32,434 bases of DNA from Ralstonia pickettii (GCF_001699815.1 NZ_MCGB01000075.1:1-32434); one strand, 5' to 3'. Positions 8,353 through 17,659 are shown, numbered from the stretch's first letter. Numbers and translations: made by a program. Notes: generated by a model from the sequence alone, not told the origin.

Positions 8353-9192
8353 TCACCTGAGCGGCAGCAGCACGTCCGTCACGGCTTCGTGCTCGGGCAC
8401 GTCGGGGTAAAAGCGCACGCGCTGGAACAGCAGCGGCGCGTCGCGCAATTCCTCGCCGCTGGCGGGCAGCCAGTCGGCATACAGGTACGCAACGCTCTGG
8501 CCGAGCGTGTCGTCGGAGCCCGTGTGGCGCAGCACGGCGTAGCGGCCGCCCGCCAGCGTCTTGCCCGCTACGCCCGCTGCATTGGGGGCGATCGGCGCGC
8601 GCGTGGCCGCGCAGATGTCCATGCGGAACGCCTCGGGCGGCACATCGTCGGGATTGTCGTAGACGACGTTGTACGTGGCCGAAACGCTCGGGTGCAGCCG
8701 ATGCTCACGGCGCCAGACGATGAACGTGCGGAGAGTCTCGCTCAGGCGCGCGGGATCGCCGCGGTGCTCGATGGCGGCGACCGCGACGGCCTCGCGCTCG
8801 ACGATCTCAACGGATTGGGTTTGCGGTTGTGCCGGCATGTGTTGGCTCCTGAGGGCGCGCAGCGCCTGTAGATCGGTAGCCCAGGGTGTCCACTGCGGCG
8901 CCGCCCGAAATGCCGACGGCGATTGCCCCGCCTGCCTGCGGAACGCCCGCGCAAATGCCTCCGGCCCTTCGTACCCGCACGCCAGTGCGATGTCGGTGAT
9001 GCGCGCATCGTCGCGATAGGCGAGTTGATGCGCGGCGCGCTTCAGGCGCAGCAACTGCACATAGCGCCCGACGTTCATGCCGAACAGCAACGAGAACTGG
9101 CGGTGGAAGTGGTGCCGGGAAAACGCGGCCACCCCGGCCAGCCCGTCTACATCCAGCGTGTCTTCCAGATGCGCGTCGATGTGTGCAAGCAC
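8353..9192 (-). CDS. AraC-family regulator with GyrI-like ligand domain
   Basis: A transcription regulator with two AraC helix-turn-helix motifs in the first 100 residues (LAGVAAFSRHHFHRQFSLLFG and ITDIALACGYEGPEAFARAFRR) and a GyrI-like effector-binding domain from about 120 to the end (VEIVEREAVAVAAIEH ... YNVVYDNPDD ... GRYAVLRHTGSDD). Such Rob/SoxS-GyrI proteins usually answer small amphipathic or aromatic compounds. The coordinates use the GTG at 9192, but this has no ribosome site, and in-frame codons upstream encode TTATDRYLARFRAV, which looks like the usual family N-terminus. A CTG at 9234 has CAGGAG six bases upstream and is probably the true start, giving 293 residues. The gene converges with the phosphatase remnant, 4 bases apart. 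Confidence 0.88.
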   Translation of the reverse strand: MLAHIDAHLEDTLDVDGLAGVAAFSRHHFHRQFSLLFGMNVGRYVQLLRLKRAAHQLAYRDDARITDIALACGYEGPEAFARAFRRQAGQSPSAFRAAPQWTPWATDLQALRALRSQHMPAQPQTQSVEIVEREAVAVAAIEHRGDPARLSETLRTFIVWRREHRLHPSVSATYNVVYDNPDDVPPEAFRMDICAATRAPIAPNAAGVAGKTLAGGRYAVLRHTGSDDTLGQSVAYLYADWLPASGEELRDAPLLFQRVRFYPDVPEHEAVTDVLLPLR

Positions 9193-9503
9193 GGCGCGGA
9201 AGCGGGCGAGGTAGCGGTCGGTGGCGGTGGTCAGGTTGGGCTCCTGGGTGGCGATACGTTAGCGCGTGTGATACCGCCGTGCCTGACCGAAGTTGCGCAA
9301 TGGGCGCTTGTCAGCGGCGGTGTATCGCATCTGAAACCATCCGGGGCACTGCACGGGCTGGAACGGGCCGGTGTGGGCGCGATGTTGCCGCAATGCGGCC
9401 TGCCAGCTTGCCTGGCGTGCACATTGCACGAAAGCGCCTCCCGCGCGTTTCGGCGGCGCGCGATGCGGCTTCCCTCCGACTCCCGCCGATCAGGAGATGC
9501 ACC
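9193..9503. other. Intergenic region between AraC regulator and GYD gene
   Basis: The first 42 bases probably belong to the AraC gene (see its CTG start). The rest carries the promoters of two divergent genes, but no convincing -35/-10 pair stands out. A 13-base palindrome GCCGCA-A-TGCGGC lies at 9387-9399. I see no gene here. Confidence 0.4.
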
Positions 9504-9797
9504 ATGGCAACTTTTCTGGCCCTGCTGAACTTTACCGACCAGGGCATCCGCAGCGTGAAAGACACCACCAAGCGGGCGGCTGCGGCCCGCGAACTGGCCA
9601 AGGCGGCCGGCATCGACATGAAGGCGATCTACTGGACGCTGGGCCAGTACGACCTCGCCGTGATCTGCGAGGGCCCGGACGATGCCGCCATGACGGCCTT
9701 CGGGCTGGCGCTGGCCGCGGCGGGCAATGTCCGTTCGCAGACGCTGAGGGCGTTTTCCGCAGATGAGATGAACGGCATTCTCAGCAAGATGCCGTGA
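9504..9797 (+). CDS. GYD-domain protein
   Basis: A 97-residue soluble protein matching the small GYD-domain family throughout: MATFLALLNFTDQGIRSVKDT at the start, then KAIYWTLGQYDLAVICEGPDD, where the GQYD stands in the place of the family's G-Y-D motif. The family folds as a ferredoxin-like alpha/beta dimer and has no firmly established function. The ATG at 9504 has a good ribosome site (CAGGAG, 7 bases upstream). It stands alone, followed by a strong terminator, with metK converging from the other side. Confidence 0.88.
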   Translation: MATFLALLNFTDQGIRSVKDTTKRAAAARELAKAAGIDMKAIYWTLGQYDLAVICEGPDDAAMTAFGLALAAAGNVRSQTLRAFSADEMNGILSKMP

Positions 9798-9824
9798 GCG
9801 CGGTATTACCAAGCACGCAACAAA

Positions 9825-9846
9825 AAACCGCCCCGAGAGGCGGTTT
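9825..9846 (+). terminator. Bidirectional intrinsic terminator (GYD gene / metK)
   Basis: A perfect 8-bp stem AAACCGCC / GGCGGTTT with a 6-base loop, flanked by an A-run on the left and T-rich sequence on the right. It lies between two converging genes and can serve both. Confidence 0.85.
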
Positions 9847-9867
9847 CTTGTCTGCAGCAGGGTGGCC

Positions 9868-11058
9868 TCAGGCAAACGCCTTGGCCGGCTCGCCGGCCAG
9901 GCCGGCCGCTTCGCGCAGCAGCAGGACCTTGTCGGTGGCTTCCCAGCTGAACTCGGGCTCTTCGCGGCCGAAGTGGCCATACGCGGCGGTCTTTTCGTAG
10001 ACCGGGCGCAGCAGGTCCAGCATCTGCACAATGCCCTTCGGGCGCAGGTCGAAGTGCTCCTGCACGAGCTTGGCGATCTGCTCGTCCGGGATCACGCCCG
10101 TGCCTTCCGTGTACACCGTGATGTTGATCGGGCGTGCGACGCCAATCGCGTAGCTCACCTGCACCTGGCACTGGCGCGCCAGACCGGCGGCCACCACGTT
10201 CTTGGCCACGTAGCGCGCGGCATACGCCGCCGAGCGGTCGACCTTCGACGGGTCCTTGCCCGAGAACGCACCGCCGCCGTGCGGGGCGGCGCCGCCGTAC
10301 GTGTCGACGATGATCTTGCGGCCGGTCAGGCCGCAGTCGCCTTGCGGGCCGCCGATGACGAAGCGGCCGGTCGGGTTCACCAGGTACTTGGTCTCGGCCA
10401 GCATGTGCGACGGGAGCACCGGCTTGATGATCTCTTCGATCACGGCTTCGCGGATGGCCTCTTGCGACATTTCCGGCGCGTGCTGGGTGGACAGCACCAC
10501 GGTATCGACGCTGTGCGGCTTGCCATCCACATAACGCACCGTCACCTGCGACTTGGCGTCCGGACGCAGCCAGGGCAGGCGGCCGTCGCGGCGCAGTTGC
10601 GACTGGCGCTCGACCAGGCGGTGCGCGTAGTAGATCGGGAAGGGCATCAGCTCGGGCGTTTCATCGCACGCGTAGCCGAACATCAGGCCCTGGTCGCCGG
10701 CGCCCTGGTTGAGGTAGTCGTCCGATGCGCGGTCGACGCCCTGGGCAATGTCCGGCGATTGCTTGTCGTAAGCGACGAGGACGGCACAGCCCTTGTAGTC
10801 GATGCCGTATTCGGTGTTGTCGTAGCCGATGCGCTTGATGGTTTCGCGCGCAACGTGGATGTAGTCGACGTTGGCCGTCGTGGTGATTTCACCCGCGAGC
10901 ACCACCAGGCCGGTGTTGCACAGCGTTTCTGCTGCGACGCGCGCATATTTGTCCTGGGCGAGGATGGCGTCCAGGATGGCGTCGGAAATCTGGTCGGCGA
11001 CCTTGTCGGGATGGCCCTCGGAGACCGACTCCGAGGTGAAGAGGAAGTCGTTTGACAC
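9868..11058 (-). CDS. metK: S-adenosylmethionine synthetase
   Basis: A 396-residue enzyme joining methionine and ATP to form S-adenosylmethionine in the cytoplasm, normally as a tetramer. The family signatures are intact: SEGHPDK (13-19, with catalytic H16), the hexapeptide GAGDQG (119-124) and the glycine-rich GGGAFSGKD (261-269). I chose the GTG at 11058 because it opens the usual N-terminus [18 protein letters not shown]; the extra 26 residues of the longer frame are not part of the family. A GGAG lies upstream at slightly long spacing. The gene is divergent from the acyltransferase pair with a gap of 239 bases. No SAM or SAH riboswitch could be recognised in the leader by eye. Confidence 0.97.
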   Translation of the reverse strand: MSNDFLFTSESVSEGHPDKVADQISDAILDAILAQDKYARVAAETLCNTGLVVLAGEITTTANVDYIHVARETIKRIGYDNTEYGIDYKGCAVLVAYDKQSPDIAQGVDRASDDYLNQGAGDQGLMFGYACDETPELMPFPIYYAHRLVERQSQLRRDGRLPWLRPDAKSQVTVRYVDGKPHSVDTVVLSTQHAPEMSQEAIREAVIEEIIKPVLPSHMLAETKYLVNPTGRFVIGGPQGDCGLTGRKIIVDTYGGAAPHGGGAFSGKDPSKVDRSAAYAARYVAKNVVAAGLARQCQVQVSYAIGVARPINITVYTEGTGVIPDEQIAKLVQEHFDLRPKGIVQMLDLLRPVYEKTAAYGHFGREEPEFSWEATDKVLLLREAAGLAGEPAKAFA

Positions 11059-11178
11059 GGCTGTTAGCTCCAGATTGGCTATCACGTTGCCAATCCGTTG
11101 AGCCACGGCCGGCGACGCTTTAGCGGTATTTAGCAACCTTGCCGAGGTTTGTGGCCAAGCAAGGATTCGCCCCGCAAG

Positions 11179-11210
11179 TTGTCAGTTAACTCGGCGAATC
11201 GCGTTATTAT
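11179..11210 (+). promoter_or_regulatory. Candidate promoter of the acyltransferase operon
   Basis: An AT-rich patch with TTGTCA (11179-11184) and TATTAT (11205-11210), about 90 bases before the first acyltransferase. The 20-base spacing is longer than ideal, so only the -10-like box is suggestive. Confidence 0.3.
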
Positions 11211-11297
11211 ACGCGGCACTTTTCGGGGCCGCAGCAAGGCCTGTCAAGACCCTGCTCCCCTGTCGACTGCGACCAACACATTGCTGCGACCGCACGC

Positions 11298-12146
11298 ATG
11301 ACCTTCCTGTTCTGGCTGTTTTCACGCTTGCCCCTATCCGCGCTGCAGGCGCTGGGCGGCTGGCTGGGGGCGCTGGCGGCCAAGGTGCCCGGCCGCTATC
11401 ACGACCGGCTCATTGCCAACTTCCGCCACGCCTATCCCGACGTCACGCCCGCCATGCTCAAGGAGGCTGGGCGATCCGCCGGCCGCATGGTGTTCGAGAT
11501 GCCCTACTTCTGGGTGCGCAAGAACGGGGCGGACGTCGCCCCTCACCTGTTCGACGTGTGCCGGACGGTCGTCGAGCGCGCGCTTGCAGATGGGCGCGGC
11601 CTGATCTTCCTGACGCCGCACCTGGGCTGCTTTGAAGTGCTGCCGCAGGCCTATGCGCGTGAGCACCCCGTCACCTCGCTGTTCAAGCCGCCGCGCAAGG
11701 CAAGCCTGCGCGGCTGGATTGAAACCATGCGGGCGGGACCGAACATGCAGATGGCACCGGCAGACCCGCGTGGCGTGCGCATGCTGGTGCGCGCACTCAA
11801 GCGCGGCGAGGCCGTCGGCATCCTGCCCGACCAGACCCCCACCGCCGGCGAGGGCGTATGGGCGCCGTTCTTCGGCAAGCCCGCCTATACGATGACGCTG
11901 GTGCACCGTTTGCATCGGCTCACGGGTGCACCCGTCGTGGCATTGTTTGCCGAACGGCTGCCGCGCGGCGCAGGCTATCGCCTGCACTTGGAGGAGATTG
12001 GCGATCTGCCCGAAGACGCAACGCAGGCCGCCACCCGCATCAATGCCGCCGTCGAACGGTTGATTGCCGTGGCGCCGACGCAATATCTCTGGGGCTATAA
12101 CCGCTACAAGCATCCCAAGGGCGCGGACGCTCCGCCCGCTGCCTGA
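11298..12146 (+). CDS. LpxL-type lipid A / lysophospholipid acyltransferase (first copy)
   Basis: A 282-residue inner-membrane-associated acyltransferase of the LpxL/LpxM (HtrB/MsbB) family, which adds secondary acyl chains to Kdo-lipid A precursors. A hydrophobic N-terminal anchor (about 1-30) is followed by the catalytic H-x4-E motif H108-LGCF-E113, the substrate-binding block SLFKPPRKASLRGWIETMRAG, and GILPDQTPTAGEGVWAPFFGKPA, the usual conserved DQ-x-P-FFG segment. The end RYKHPKG is also typical. It is followed after 13 bases by a second family member, so the two are probably co-transcribed and may add different acyl chains. Which chain or position each uses cannot be told. Confidence 0.9.
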   Translation: MTFLFWLFSRLPLSALQALGGWLGALAAKVPGRYHDRLIANFRHAYPDVTPAMLKEAGRSAGRMVFEMPYFWVRKNGADVAPHLFDVCRTVVERALADGRGLIFLTPHLGCFEVLPQAYAREHPVTSLFKPPRKASLRGWIETMRAGPNMQMAPADPRGVRMLVRALKRGEAVGILPDQTPTAGEGVWAPFFGKPAYTMTLVHRLHRLTGAPVVALFAERLPRGAGYRLHLEEIGDLPEDATQAATRINAAVERLIAVAPTQYLWGYNRYKHPKGADAPPAA

Positions 12147-12159
12147 CACTGCTGCCTTT

Positions 12160-13053
12160 ATGGAACGTCTCTCTGCCAAACTCGGACTCGGCTTCTTGTG
12201 GCTGCTGTCCTTCCTGCCGTACGGCTTTGTCGCGCGTTTTGGCGAAGGCCTGGGCGGGCTGCTGTACCGCATTCCCAATGGCCGCCGCCGCGTGGTGCTG
12301 GCCAACTTGCGCGCGTGCTTTCCCGAGAAGTCCGAAGCCGAGCGCGAAGCCATGGCGCACGAAGTCTTCCGCAAGGTCTTCCGCAGCTTTGCCGAGCGCT
12401 CGTTTGCGTGGTTCGCGTCGGAAAAGCGCCTGATGCGCGTGGTGAAGATCGACGACCAGGCCAATCTGCCAGCGCTGCACGGCCAGCCGCACATTCTCGT
12501 CACGCTGCATCTGTCGGGCGTGGAGATCGGCGCGCTGGCGCTCACCGACTACCTGCGCAAGCACGTCGGCAACGCCGGCTGCTCGCTGTACACGCGCATG
12601 GCCAACCCGGTGCTCGATGACGCCATCAAGGCGCTGCGCAGCCGCTTTGGCGCGACCATGGTGTCGCGCAACGAAAACATCCGCCAGATCATGCGTACCA
12701 TCAAGCGCGGCGAGGCGCTGCAGCTCATCTCCGACATGGATTTCGGCGAGCGCGACTCGGAGTTCGTGCCATTCTTTGGTGTACCGGCGCTCACGCTCAA
12801 CGCCATCCCGCGCATGGCATCGATGACCGGTGCCAAGGTCGTGCCGATGTACACCGAGATCCTGCCCAACTACGAGGGCTACGCGCTGCGCATCCTGCCC
12901 GCGTGGGAGAACTACCCCACCGGCGATCTGACCGCCGACACGCGCCGCATGAACGCCTTCTTTGAAGACGCGATACGCCCGCGCATCACCGAGTACTACT
13001 GGGTGCACAAGCGCTTCAAGCACCGTCCCGAGGGCATGCCGGGCATTTATTGA
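12160..13053 (+). CDS. LpxL-type lipid A acyltransferase (second copy)
   Basis: A 297-residue paralogue of the preceding gene. An N-terminal membrane anchor ([20 protein letters not shown]) is followed by [10 protein letters not shown], typical of the family, the catalytic H117-LSGV-E122 motif, [20 protein letters not shown] in place of the DQ-FFG block, and the C-terminal [12 protein letters not shown] found in lauroyl/myristoyl transferases. The replacement of the usual G-N between H and E by S-G is seen in related beta-proteobacterial proteins. The ATG at 12160 is the first start after the upstream stop; earlier in-frame residues come from the overlapping gene. A terminator follows, so the two acyltransferases form a closed unit separate from dapF. 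Confidence 0.9.
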   Translation: MERLSAKLGLGFLWLLSFLPYGFVARFGEGLGGLLYRIPNGRRRVVLANLRACFPEKSEAEREAMAHEVFRKVFRSFAERSFAWFASEKRLMRVVKIDDQANLPALHGQPHILVTLHLSGVEIGALALTDYLRKHVGNAGCSLYTRMANPVLDDAIKALRSRFGATMVSRNENIRQIMRTIKRGEALQLISDMDFGERDSEFVPFFGVPALTLNAIPRMASMTGAKVVPMYTEILPNYEGYALRILPAWENYPTGDLTADTRRMNAFFEDAIRPRITEYYWVHKRFKHRPEGMPGIY

Positions 13054-13057
13054 TGCG

Positions 13058-13094
13058 GGGAGCCGGCCCGCGCCAACCCCGGCCGGCTCCCTTT
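13058..13094 (+). terminator. Intrinsic terminator after the acyltransferase pair
   Basis: A perfect 11-bp stem GGGAGCCGGCC / GGCCGGCTCCC with a 12-base loop, followed by TTT. It starts 5 bases after the acyltransferase stop. The short T-run makes it a medium-strength terminator; some read-through into dapF is possible. Confidence 0.7.
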
Positions 13095-13142
13095 AGAATG
13101 GGTGTTTTCCGAACGCTCATCGCCGCATCTGTGCGGCCAGCC

Positions 13143-14021
13143 ATGAAACTGCACTTCACCAAGATGCACGGCGCGGGCAACGACTTTGTCGTGCTCGACG
13201 GCATCCAGACCCCGATCGACTTCACGCCCGAGCAATGGGCTGCCATTGCCGACCGCCACTTCGGCGTGGGGGCGGACCAGCTCCTGCTGGTCGAGCGTTC
13301 GACACGGCCCGATGTCGACTTCCGTTACCGCATCTTCAACCACGACGGCGGCGAGGTGGAGCACTGCGGTAACGGCGCACGTTGCTTCGTCAAGTTCGTC
13401 ACCGACCGCGGTTTGACCGACAAACGCACCGTGCGTGTGGAAGTCATGAACGGCATCGCCACGCTGACGATGCAGGACGACGGCCAGGTCACAGTCGACA
13501 TGGGCGCACCGGTGTTCGAGGCGGCGCGCCTGCCGTTCCTGCCTGAAGGCCTGCCCACCCGCACCCAAGGCGACGACACGCAGCACGCGCTGCAGATCAA
13601 CGGCCGGACCGAATGGCTGTCGACCGTGTCGATGGGCAATCCGCACGCCGTGCAGATTGTCGACGATACGGAAGCCTTCCCCGTGCTGGAAGATGGCCCG
13701 CTGATCGAATCGCATGCCGTGTTTCCGCGTCGCGTGAATGCGGGCTTCATGCAGATCGTCGATCGCCATTCCGTGCGCCTGCGCGTGTACGAGCGCGGCG
13801 CGGGGGAGACGCTCGCCTGTGGCACCGGCGCGTGCGCAGCGGTGGTGGCCGGCATCCGCCGCGGCCTGCTCGATTCACCCGTCAAGGTGGCCACGCACGG
13901 CGGCGACCTGACCATCGCGTGGGCGGGCGATGGCCAGCCGGTCATGATGACGGGCCCCGCCACGACCGTGTTTGAAGGCACGCTGGATCTGGATGCGCTC
14001 AAGCTGACCGCTGCCCACTAG
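13143..14021 (+). CDS. dapF: Diaminopimelate epimerase
   Basis: A 292-residue cytoplasmic enzyme that turns LL-diaminopimelate into the meso form for lysine and peptidoglycan synthesis, using two cysteines as acid/base and no cofactor. Both are present: C75 in EHCGNGARC and C226 in [14 protein letters not shown]. The start [19 protein letters not shown] is the normal family N-terminus, which fixes the ATG at 13143; the longer open frame upstream runs through the terminator hairpin and is not coding. Length and order of conserved blocks ([31 protein letters not shown]) are complete. Confidence 0.97.
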   Translation: MKLHFTKMHGAGNDFVVLDGIQTPIDFTPEQWAAIADRHFGVGADQLLLVERSTRPDVDFRYRIFNHDGGEVEHCGNGARCFVKFVTDRGLTDKRTVRVEVMNGIATLTMQDDGQVTVDMGAPVFEAARLPFLPEGLPTRTQGDDTQHALQINGRTEWLSTVSMGNPHAVQIVDDTEAFPVLEDGPLIESHAVFPRRVNAGFMQIVDRHSVRLRVYERGAGETLACGTGACAAVVAGIRRGLLDSPVKVATHGGDLTIAWAGDGQPVMMTGPATTVFEGTLDLDALKLTAAH

Positions 14022-14068
14022 GCGCGCGGGAACTGCCCATTCGCCTGTCTGAACAACAAGGAGACACC

Positions 14069-14896
14069 GTGGCATCCAACGGCAAGAACCCCATCGACGA
14101 CTGGTATTTCGACGGCAGCAGCAAGTTCAAGATCGCCAAGTTCGATCCTGCCGCCAAACCGTGCACCACGGGCAGCAAGGCGGGTGACCTGGCGCGGCTG
14201 GCCGAACTGTCTGCGCGCATTGAGGCGCTGCAGGACATCTTCTATGCCGAGCACCGCCGCAAGCTGCTGGTCGTGCTGCAGGGCATGGATACTGCGGGCA
14301 AGGATGGCACCGTACGCACCGTATTCCGTGCGCTCGACCCGCTCGGCCTGCGCGTGGTGGGCTTCAAGGTGCCCACGCCGCTGGAGTTGGCGCATGACTT
14401 CCTGTGGCGGATCCATGCGGAGGTGCCGGCCGCAGGCGAGATCGTCATCTTCAATCGCAGCCATTACGAAGATGTGCTTGTCACCCGCGTGCATGGAGAC
14501 ATCGATGCCGCCGAGAGCAAGCGCCGCTACGCTCACATCAATGCTTTCGAGCAGATGCTGACCGAGACCGATACCACCATCGTCAAGTGCTTTTTACATA
14601 TCTCCAAGGAGGAACAGCGCGATCGGCTGCAGATGCGTATCGACGATCCGCAGAAGCACTGGAAGCTCGGGATGGCGGACATTGAAGAACGCAAGTTCTG
14701 GGAAGACTACATGGCCGCCTACGAAGACGCGATCAATGCCACAGCCACCCCGCACGCGCCGTGGCACATCATTCCAGCGAACTCCAAGTCGCATCGCAGC
14801 CTGATGGTGGCGGAGATTCTGCTGCAGGTGATGGAGCGGTTGCAGCCGGAATATCCGGTGGGGAATCCGGCGTTCTTGGGGTTGAAGATCGAATAG
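14069..14896 (+). CDS. ppk2: Polyphosphate kinase 2 family protein
   Basis: A 275-residue PPK2 enzyme, which moves phosphate between polyphosphate and nucleotides (usually ADP/GDP or AMP). The P-loop is GMDTAGKDGT (72-81), the lid/base region FNRSHYEDV (128-136) holds the Walker B-like aspartate, and the arginine/lysine-rich KEEQRDRLQMRIDDPQKHWK block is typical. A single PPK2 domain with a short N-terminal helix fits the one-domain classes; which nucleotide it prefers cannot be read with certainty. It starts with GTG, preceded by AAGGAG at good spacing. It follows dapF after 47 bases in the same direction and ends before a strong terminator. Confidence 0.93.
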   Translation: MASNGKNPIDDWYFDGSSKFKIAKFDPAAKPCTTGSKAGDLARLAELSARIEALQDIFYAEHRRKLLVVLQGMDTAGKDGTVRTVFRALDPLGLRVVGFKVPTPLELAHDFLWRIHAEVPAAGEIVIFNRSHYEDVLVTRVHGDIDAAESKRRYAHINAFEQMLTETDTTIVKCFLHISKEEQRDRLQMRIDDPQKHWKLGMADIEERKFWEDYMAAYEDAINATATPHAPWHIIPANSKSHRSLMVAEILLQVMERLQPEYPVGNPAFLGLKIE

Positions 14897-14972
14897 GGTG
14901 GTGGTTTGCGGCTCTTGCGCTGATGGTGCATCCCTCGCATCGGCCGCGGCAGGAGGATGAGCCACAAAAAAC

Positions 14973-15007
14973 AAAACCCCGGCGAACAACATCCACCGGG
15001 GTTTTTT
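14973..15007 (+). terminator. Bidirectional terminator between ppk2 and pyrE
   Basis: A perfect 10-bp stem AAAACCCCGG / CCGGGGTTTT around a 13-base loop, with TT after it and an A-run before it. It lies between converging genes and can end transcripts from both. Confidence 0.88.
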
Positions 15008-15021
15008 AACGCGGCAAAAAC

Positions 15022-15699
15022 TCAGATCGCGCTAACGCCGTATTTATCCCGATAAGCAGCAGCCTTTTCCCGATACCCAGCCAGCGCCGGGTCGCCAGCG
15101 TTATCCAGATACCCCAGCAAATCATCCAGATTCGCAATCGACACCACCGGCATGCCGTACTGCGCCTGCACATCCTGCACCGCAGAGCGCTCGCCGATAT
15201 CCACGGCGTTGCCGCTGCGCTCCATCCGATCCATCAGGATCAGCACAGCAGCCGGGGTCGCGCCGGCGGCGCGAATCAGCTCGACGGACTCGCGCACCGA
15301 GGTGCCGGCAGAGATCACGTCATCGACGATCACCACCCGGCCCTGCAGCTTCGCGCCGACCAGGCTGCCGCCTTCGCCGTGGTCCTTGGCTTCCTTGCGG
15401 TTGTACGCAAAGCCCACATTCCGGCCCAGGCCCGCCAAGGCTACGGCGGTGGCCGACGCGAGCGTGATGCCCTTGTAGGCCGGCCCGAACAGCATGTCGA
15501 ACTCGACACCCGAGTCCAGCAGGGTTTTCGCATAGAATTGCGCGACTTGGCCCAGCAGGGCGCCGTCTGCGAACTTGCCGGCGTTAAAGAAATAGGGCGA
15601 CGTCCGCCCCGCCTTGGTCACGAATTCCCCGAATGACAGCACGCCGGCCTCCACCGCAAAGCGGATGAAGGATTGGCGCAACTCGCTGTTTTGGCTCAT
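15022..15699 (-). CDS. pyrE: Orotate phosphoribosyltransferase
   Basis: A 225-residue enzyme that joins orotate and PRPP to form OMP in pyrimidine synthesis. The PRPP-binding motif VVIVDDVISAGTS (122-134) is intact. The orotate/loop region NRKEAKDHGEGGSLVGA is the catalytic loop, and FVTKAGRTSPYFFNAG near the N-terminus is also a family block. The ATG at 15699 is chosen; a TTG at 15720 would add seven residues, and neither has a strong ribosome site. It is divergent from xthA with only 33 bases between the start codons, so the promoters must overlap or lie within the other gene's 5' end. Confidence 0.96.
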   Translation of the reverse strand: MSQNSELRQSFIRFAVEAGVLSFGEFVTKAGRTSPYFFNAGKFADGALLGQVAQFYAKTLLDSGVEFDMLFGPAYKGITLASATAVALAGLGRNVGFAYNRKEAKDHGEGGSLVGAKLQGRVVIVDDVISAGTSVRESVELIRAAGATPAAVLILMDRMERSGNAVDIGERSAVQDVQAQYGMPVVSIANLDDLLGYLDNAGDPALAGYREKAAAYRDKYGVSAI

Positions 15700-15732
15700 C
15701 TTTTTTTCTCTGGTCCGCAAAAAAGTCCCGCC

Positions 15733-16518
15733 ATGTTACGCATCATTTCCGCCAACCTCAACGGCGTTCGCTCCGCTGCCAGCAAAGGCTTTTTTGATTG
15801 GATGGGCAAGCAGGACGCCGATTTCGTCTGCGTGCAGGAACTGAAATGCGCGCAAGACGACATGACCCCGGAATTTCTGGCGCCGCACGGCTACCACGGC
15901 GTGTTCCAGCACGCGGTAAAGAAAGGCTACAGCGGCGCGGGCCTGTACACGCGCCACAAGCCCGACGAAGTCATCGTCGGCTTCGATAACGGCGAGTTCG
16001 ATGCCGAAGGCCGCTACGTCGAGGCCCGCTACGGCAAGCTGTCGGTCATCTCGGTCTACGTGCCGTCGGGCTCCAGCGGCGAAGAGCGTCAGCAGGCCAA
16101 GTTCCGCTTCATGGACCTGTTCATGGAGCACCTCAAGGACCTGCGCCACGAAAAGGGCCGCGAGGTCGTGCTGTGCGGCGACGTCAACATCGTCCACAAG
16201 GAAATCGACATCAAGAACTGGAAGGGCAACCAGAAGAACTCCGGCTGCCTGCCCGAAGAGCGCGCGTGGCTGACCAAGCTCTTCGATGAGGTCGGCTACG
16301 TGGACGTGTTCCGCACGCTCGACCAGCGCCCCGAGCAGTACACGTGGTGGAGCAACCGCGGCCAGGCATACGCAAAGAACGTCGGGTGGCGTATCGATTA
16401 CCAGATCGCCACGCCGGGCATTGCCGCCACGGCACGCCGCGCGTCGATCTTCAAGGACATCAAGTTCAGCGACCACGCGCCGCTGACGATCGATTACGAC
16501 ACGAAGCCGCACTGGTAA
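15733..16518 (+). CDS. xthA: Exodeoxyribonuclease III (AP endonuclease)
   Basis: A 261-residue endonuclease/exonuclease/phosphatase-fold enzyme that cuts DNA at abasic sites and removes 3' blocks in base-excision repair. Catalytic features are present: N-terminal ISANLNGVRSA (N8 or N10), metal ligand E36 in VQELK, YVPSG (109-113), GDVN (D150, N152) and the final D247-H248 pair in FSDHAP. Length is normal for Xth. The ATG at 15733 opens the correct family start MLRIISANLNG. It is divergent from pyrE, which is a frequent neighbour in beta-proteobacteria. Gene symbol given by family; the distinction from exoA-type naming is only nomenclature. Confidence 0.95.
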   Translation: MLRIISANLNGVRSAASKGFFDWMGKQDADFVCVQELKCAQDDMTPEFLAPHGYHGVFQHAVKKGYSGAGLYTRHKPDEVIVGFDNGEFDAEGRYVEARYGKLSVISVYVPSGSSGEERQQAKFRFMDLFMEHLKDLRHEKGREVVLCGDVNIVHKEIDIKNWKGNQKNSGCLPEERAWLTKLFDEVGYVDVFRTLDQRPEQYTWWSNRGQAYAKNVGWRIDYQIATPGIAATARRASIFKDIKFSDHAPLTIDYDTKPHW

Positions 16519-16571
16519 GCGGCACTAAAAGCACTTCATAGCGCTGCCGCGGAAATGTCTTCGTCAGCCGC

Positions 16572-16610
16572 TACAATGCAAACCTCACGCGCCGGCATCG
16601 CTTGCCGGCG
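16572..16610 (+). promoter_or_regulatory. Candidate -10 box and leader hairpin before argC
   Basis: A -10-like TACAAT lies at 16572-16577, without a clear -35. About 12 bases later a perfect 8-bp stem CGCCGGCA / TGCCGGCG with a 5-base loop (16590-16610) would sit near the 5' end of the argC transcript. It could alternatively be a weak terminator of xthA. Confidence 0.4.
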
Positions 16611-16645
16611 TTGTCTTTGGCCCCCAGTTTTTTAGCGAGATCACC

Positions 16646-17659
16646 ATGGCATTCAAGGTTTTCGTCGACGGTCAGGAAGGCACCACCGGCCTTCGCCTGC
16701 TCGATTATCTGTCGCAGCGCGACGATATCGAGCTGCTGCGCATCGCCGAAGACAAGCGCAAGGATTCTGCCGAGCGCGCCAAATTCCTGAATGCCGCCGA
16801 TGTCGCATTCCTGTGCCTGCCGGACGTCGCCTCGCGCGAGGCCGTCTCGCTGGTCAACAACCCGAACACCTGCATCATCGACGCCAGCACCGCGTTCCGC
16901 ACGTCGGACGACTGGGTCTACGGCCTGCCCGAACTGGCCCAGGGCCAGCGCGAGCGCCTGCGTAACACCAAGCGCATCGCCGTGCCGGGCTGCCACGCCA
17001 GTGCGTTCGTGCTGCTGATGCGTCCGCTGGTGGACGCGGGCATCGTCCCGGCCGACTACCCGGTCACCGCGTTCTCGCTGACCGGCTACAGCGGCGGCGG
17101 CAAGCAGATGATTGCCGACTACCTCGCCGCCAATAACCCGAAGCTCGACAGCCCGCGTCCGTACGCGCTGGCGCTGGCGCACAAGCACCTGCCGGAGATG
17201 CGCGTGCAGAGCAAGCTGTCGCTCGCACCGATCTTCACGCCGGTCGTCGGCAATTTCCTCAAGGGCCTGGCCGTGACGATCGGCCTGCACCCGCAACACC
17301 TGGCGCGCAAGGCGAGCCCGGCGGACATCGCCCGCGTGCTGGCCGATTACTACCAGGGCGAGCAGTTCATCCGCGTGGCGCCGGCCGACAACGTTGCGAC
17401 GCTCGACAACGGCTTCTTCGATGTGCAGGGCGCCAACGACACCAACCGTGCCGACCTGTTCGTGTTCGGTTCGGACGAGCGCATGGTCGTCACCGCGCGT
17501 CTGGACAACCTGGGCAAGGGCGCGGCGGGCGCAGCGGTGCAATGCATGAACGTGCATCTCGGTGTGGATGAGGCGACGAGCCTGCATGTGGAAGCGCCGG
17601 TTCCCGCAGCAGGCGCCGAGCACACCGTGCGCGAAGCCGCGCCGGGTTTCGCGAGCTGA
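16646..17659 (+). CDS. argC: N-acetyl-gamma-glutamyl-phosphate reductase (type 2-like)
   Basis: A 337-residue NADPH-dependent enzyme of arginine synthesis that reduces N-acetylglutamyl phosphate to the semialdehyde. The N-terminal Rossmann segment [20 protein letters not shown] carries the G-x-x-G-x-x-G-like loop in the form found in the short (type 2) group; the nucleophilic cysteine is C116 in VPGCHASAF, and [11 protein letters not shown] follows as usual. The ATG at 16646 gives the normal family start. A strong terminator follows 20 bases after the stop, so the gene appears monocistronic. The pathway contrasts with the arginine-degrading rocD-rocF pair later in the window. Confidence 0.94.
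   Translation: MAFKVFVDGQEGTTGLRLLDYLSQRDDIELLRIAEDKRKDSAERAKFLNAADVAFLCLPDVASREAVSLVNNPNTCIIDASTAFRTSDDWVYGLPELAQGQRERLRNTKRIAVPGCHASAFVLLMRPLVDAGIVPADYPVTAFSLTGYSGGGKQMIADYLAANNPKLDSPRPYALALAHKHLPEMRVQSKLSLAPIFTPVVGNFLKGLAVTIGLHPQHLARKASPADIARVLADYYQGEQFIRVAPADNVATLDNGFFDVQGANDTNRADLFVFGSDERMVVTARLDNLGKGAAGAAVQCMNVHLGVDEATSLHVEAPVPAAGAEHTVREAAPGFAS

Noticed and set aside
9862-11055. 397-residue plus-strand open frame opposite metK
   Set aside because: Mirror frame of a fully recognisable S-adenosylmethionine synthetase, with no domain of its own.
11059-11297. Possible SAM or SAH riboswitch upstream of metK
   Set aside because: No recognisable conserved core or pairing pattern of a known SAM/SAH class could be traced by eye; a covariance-model search would decide.
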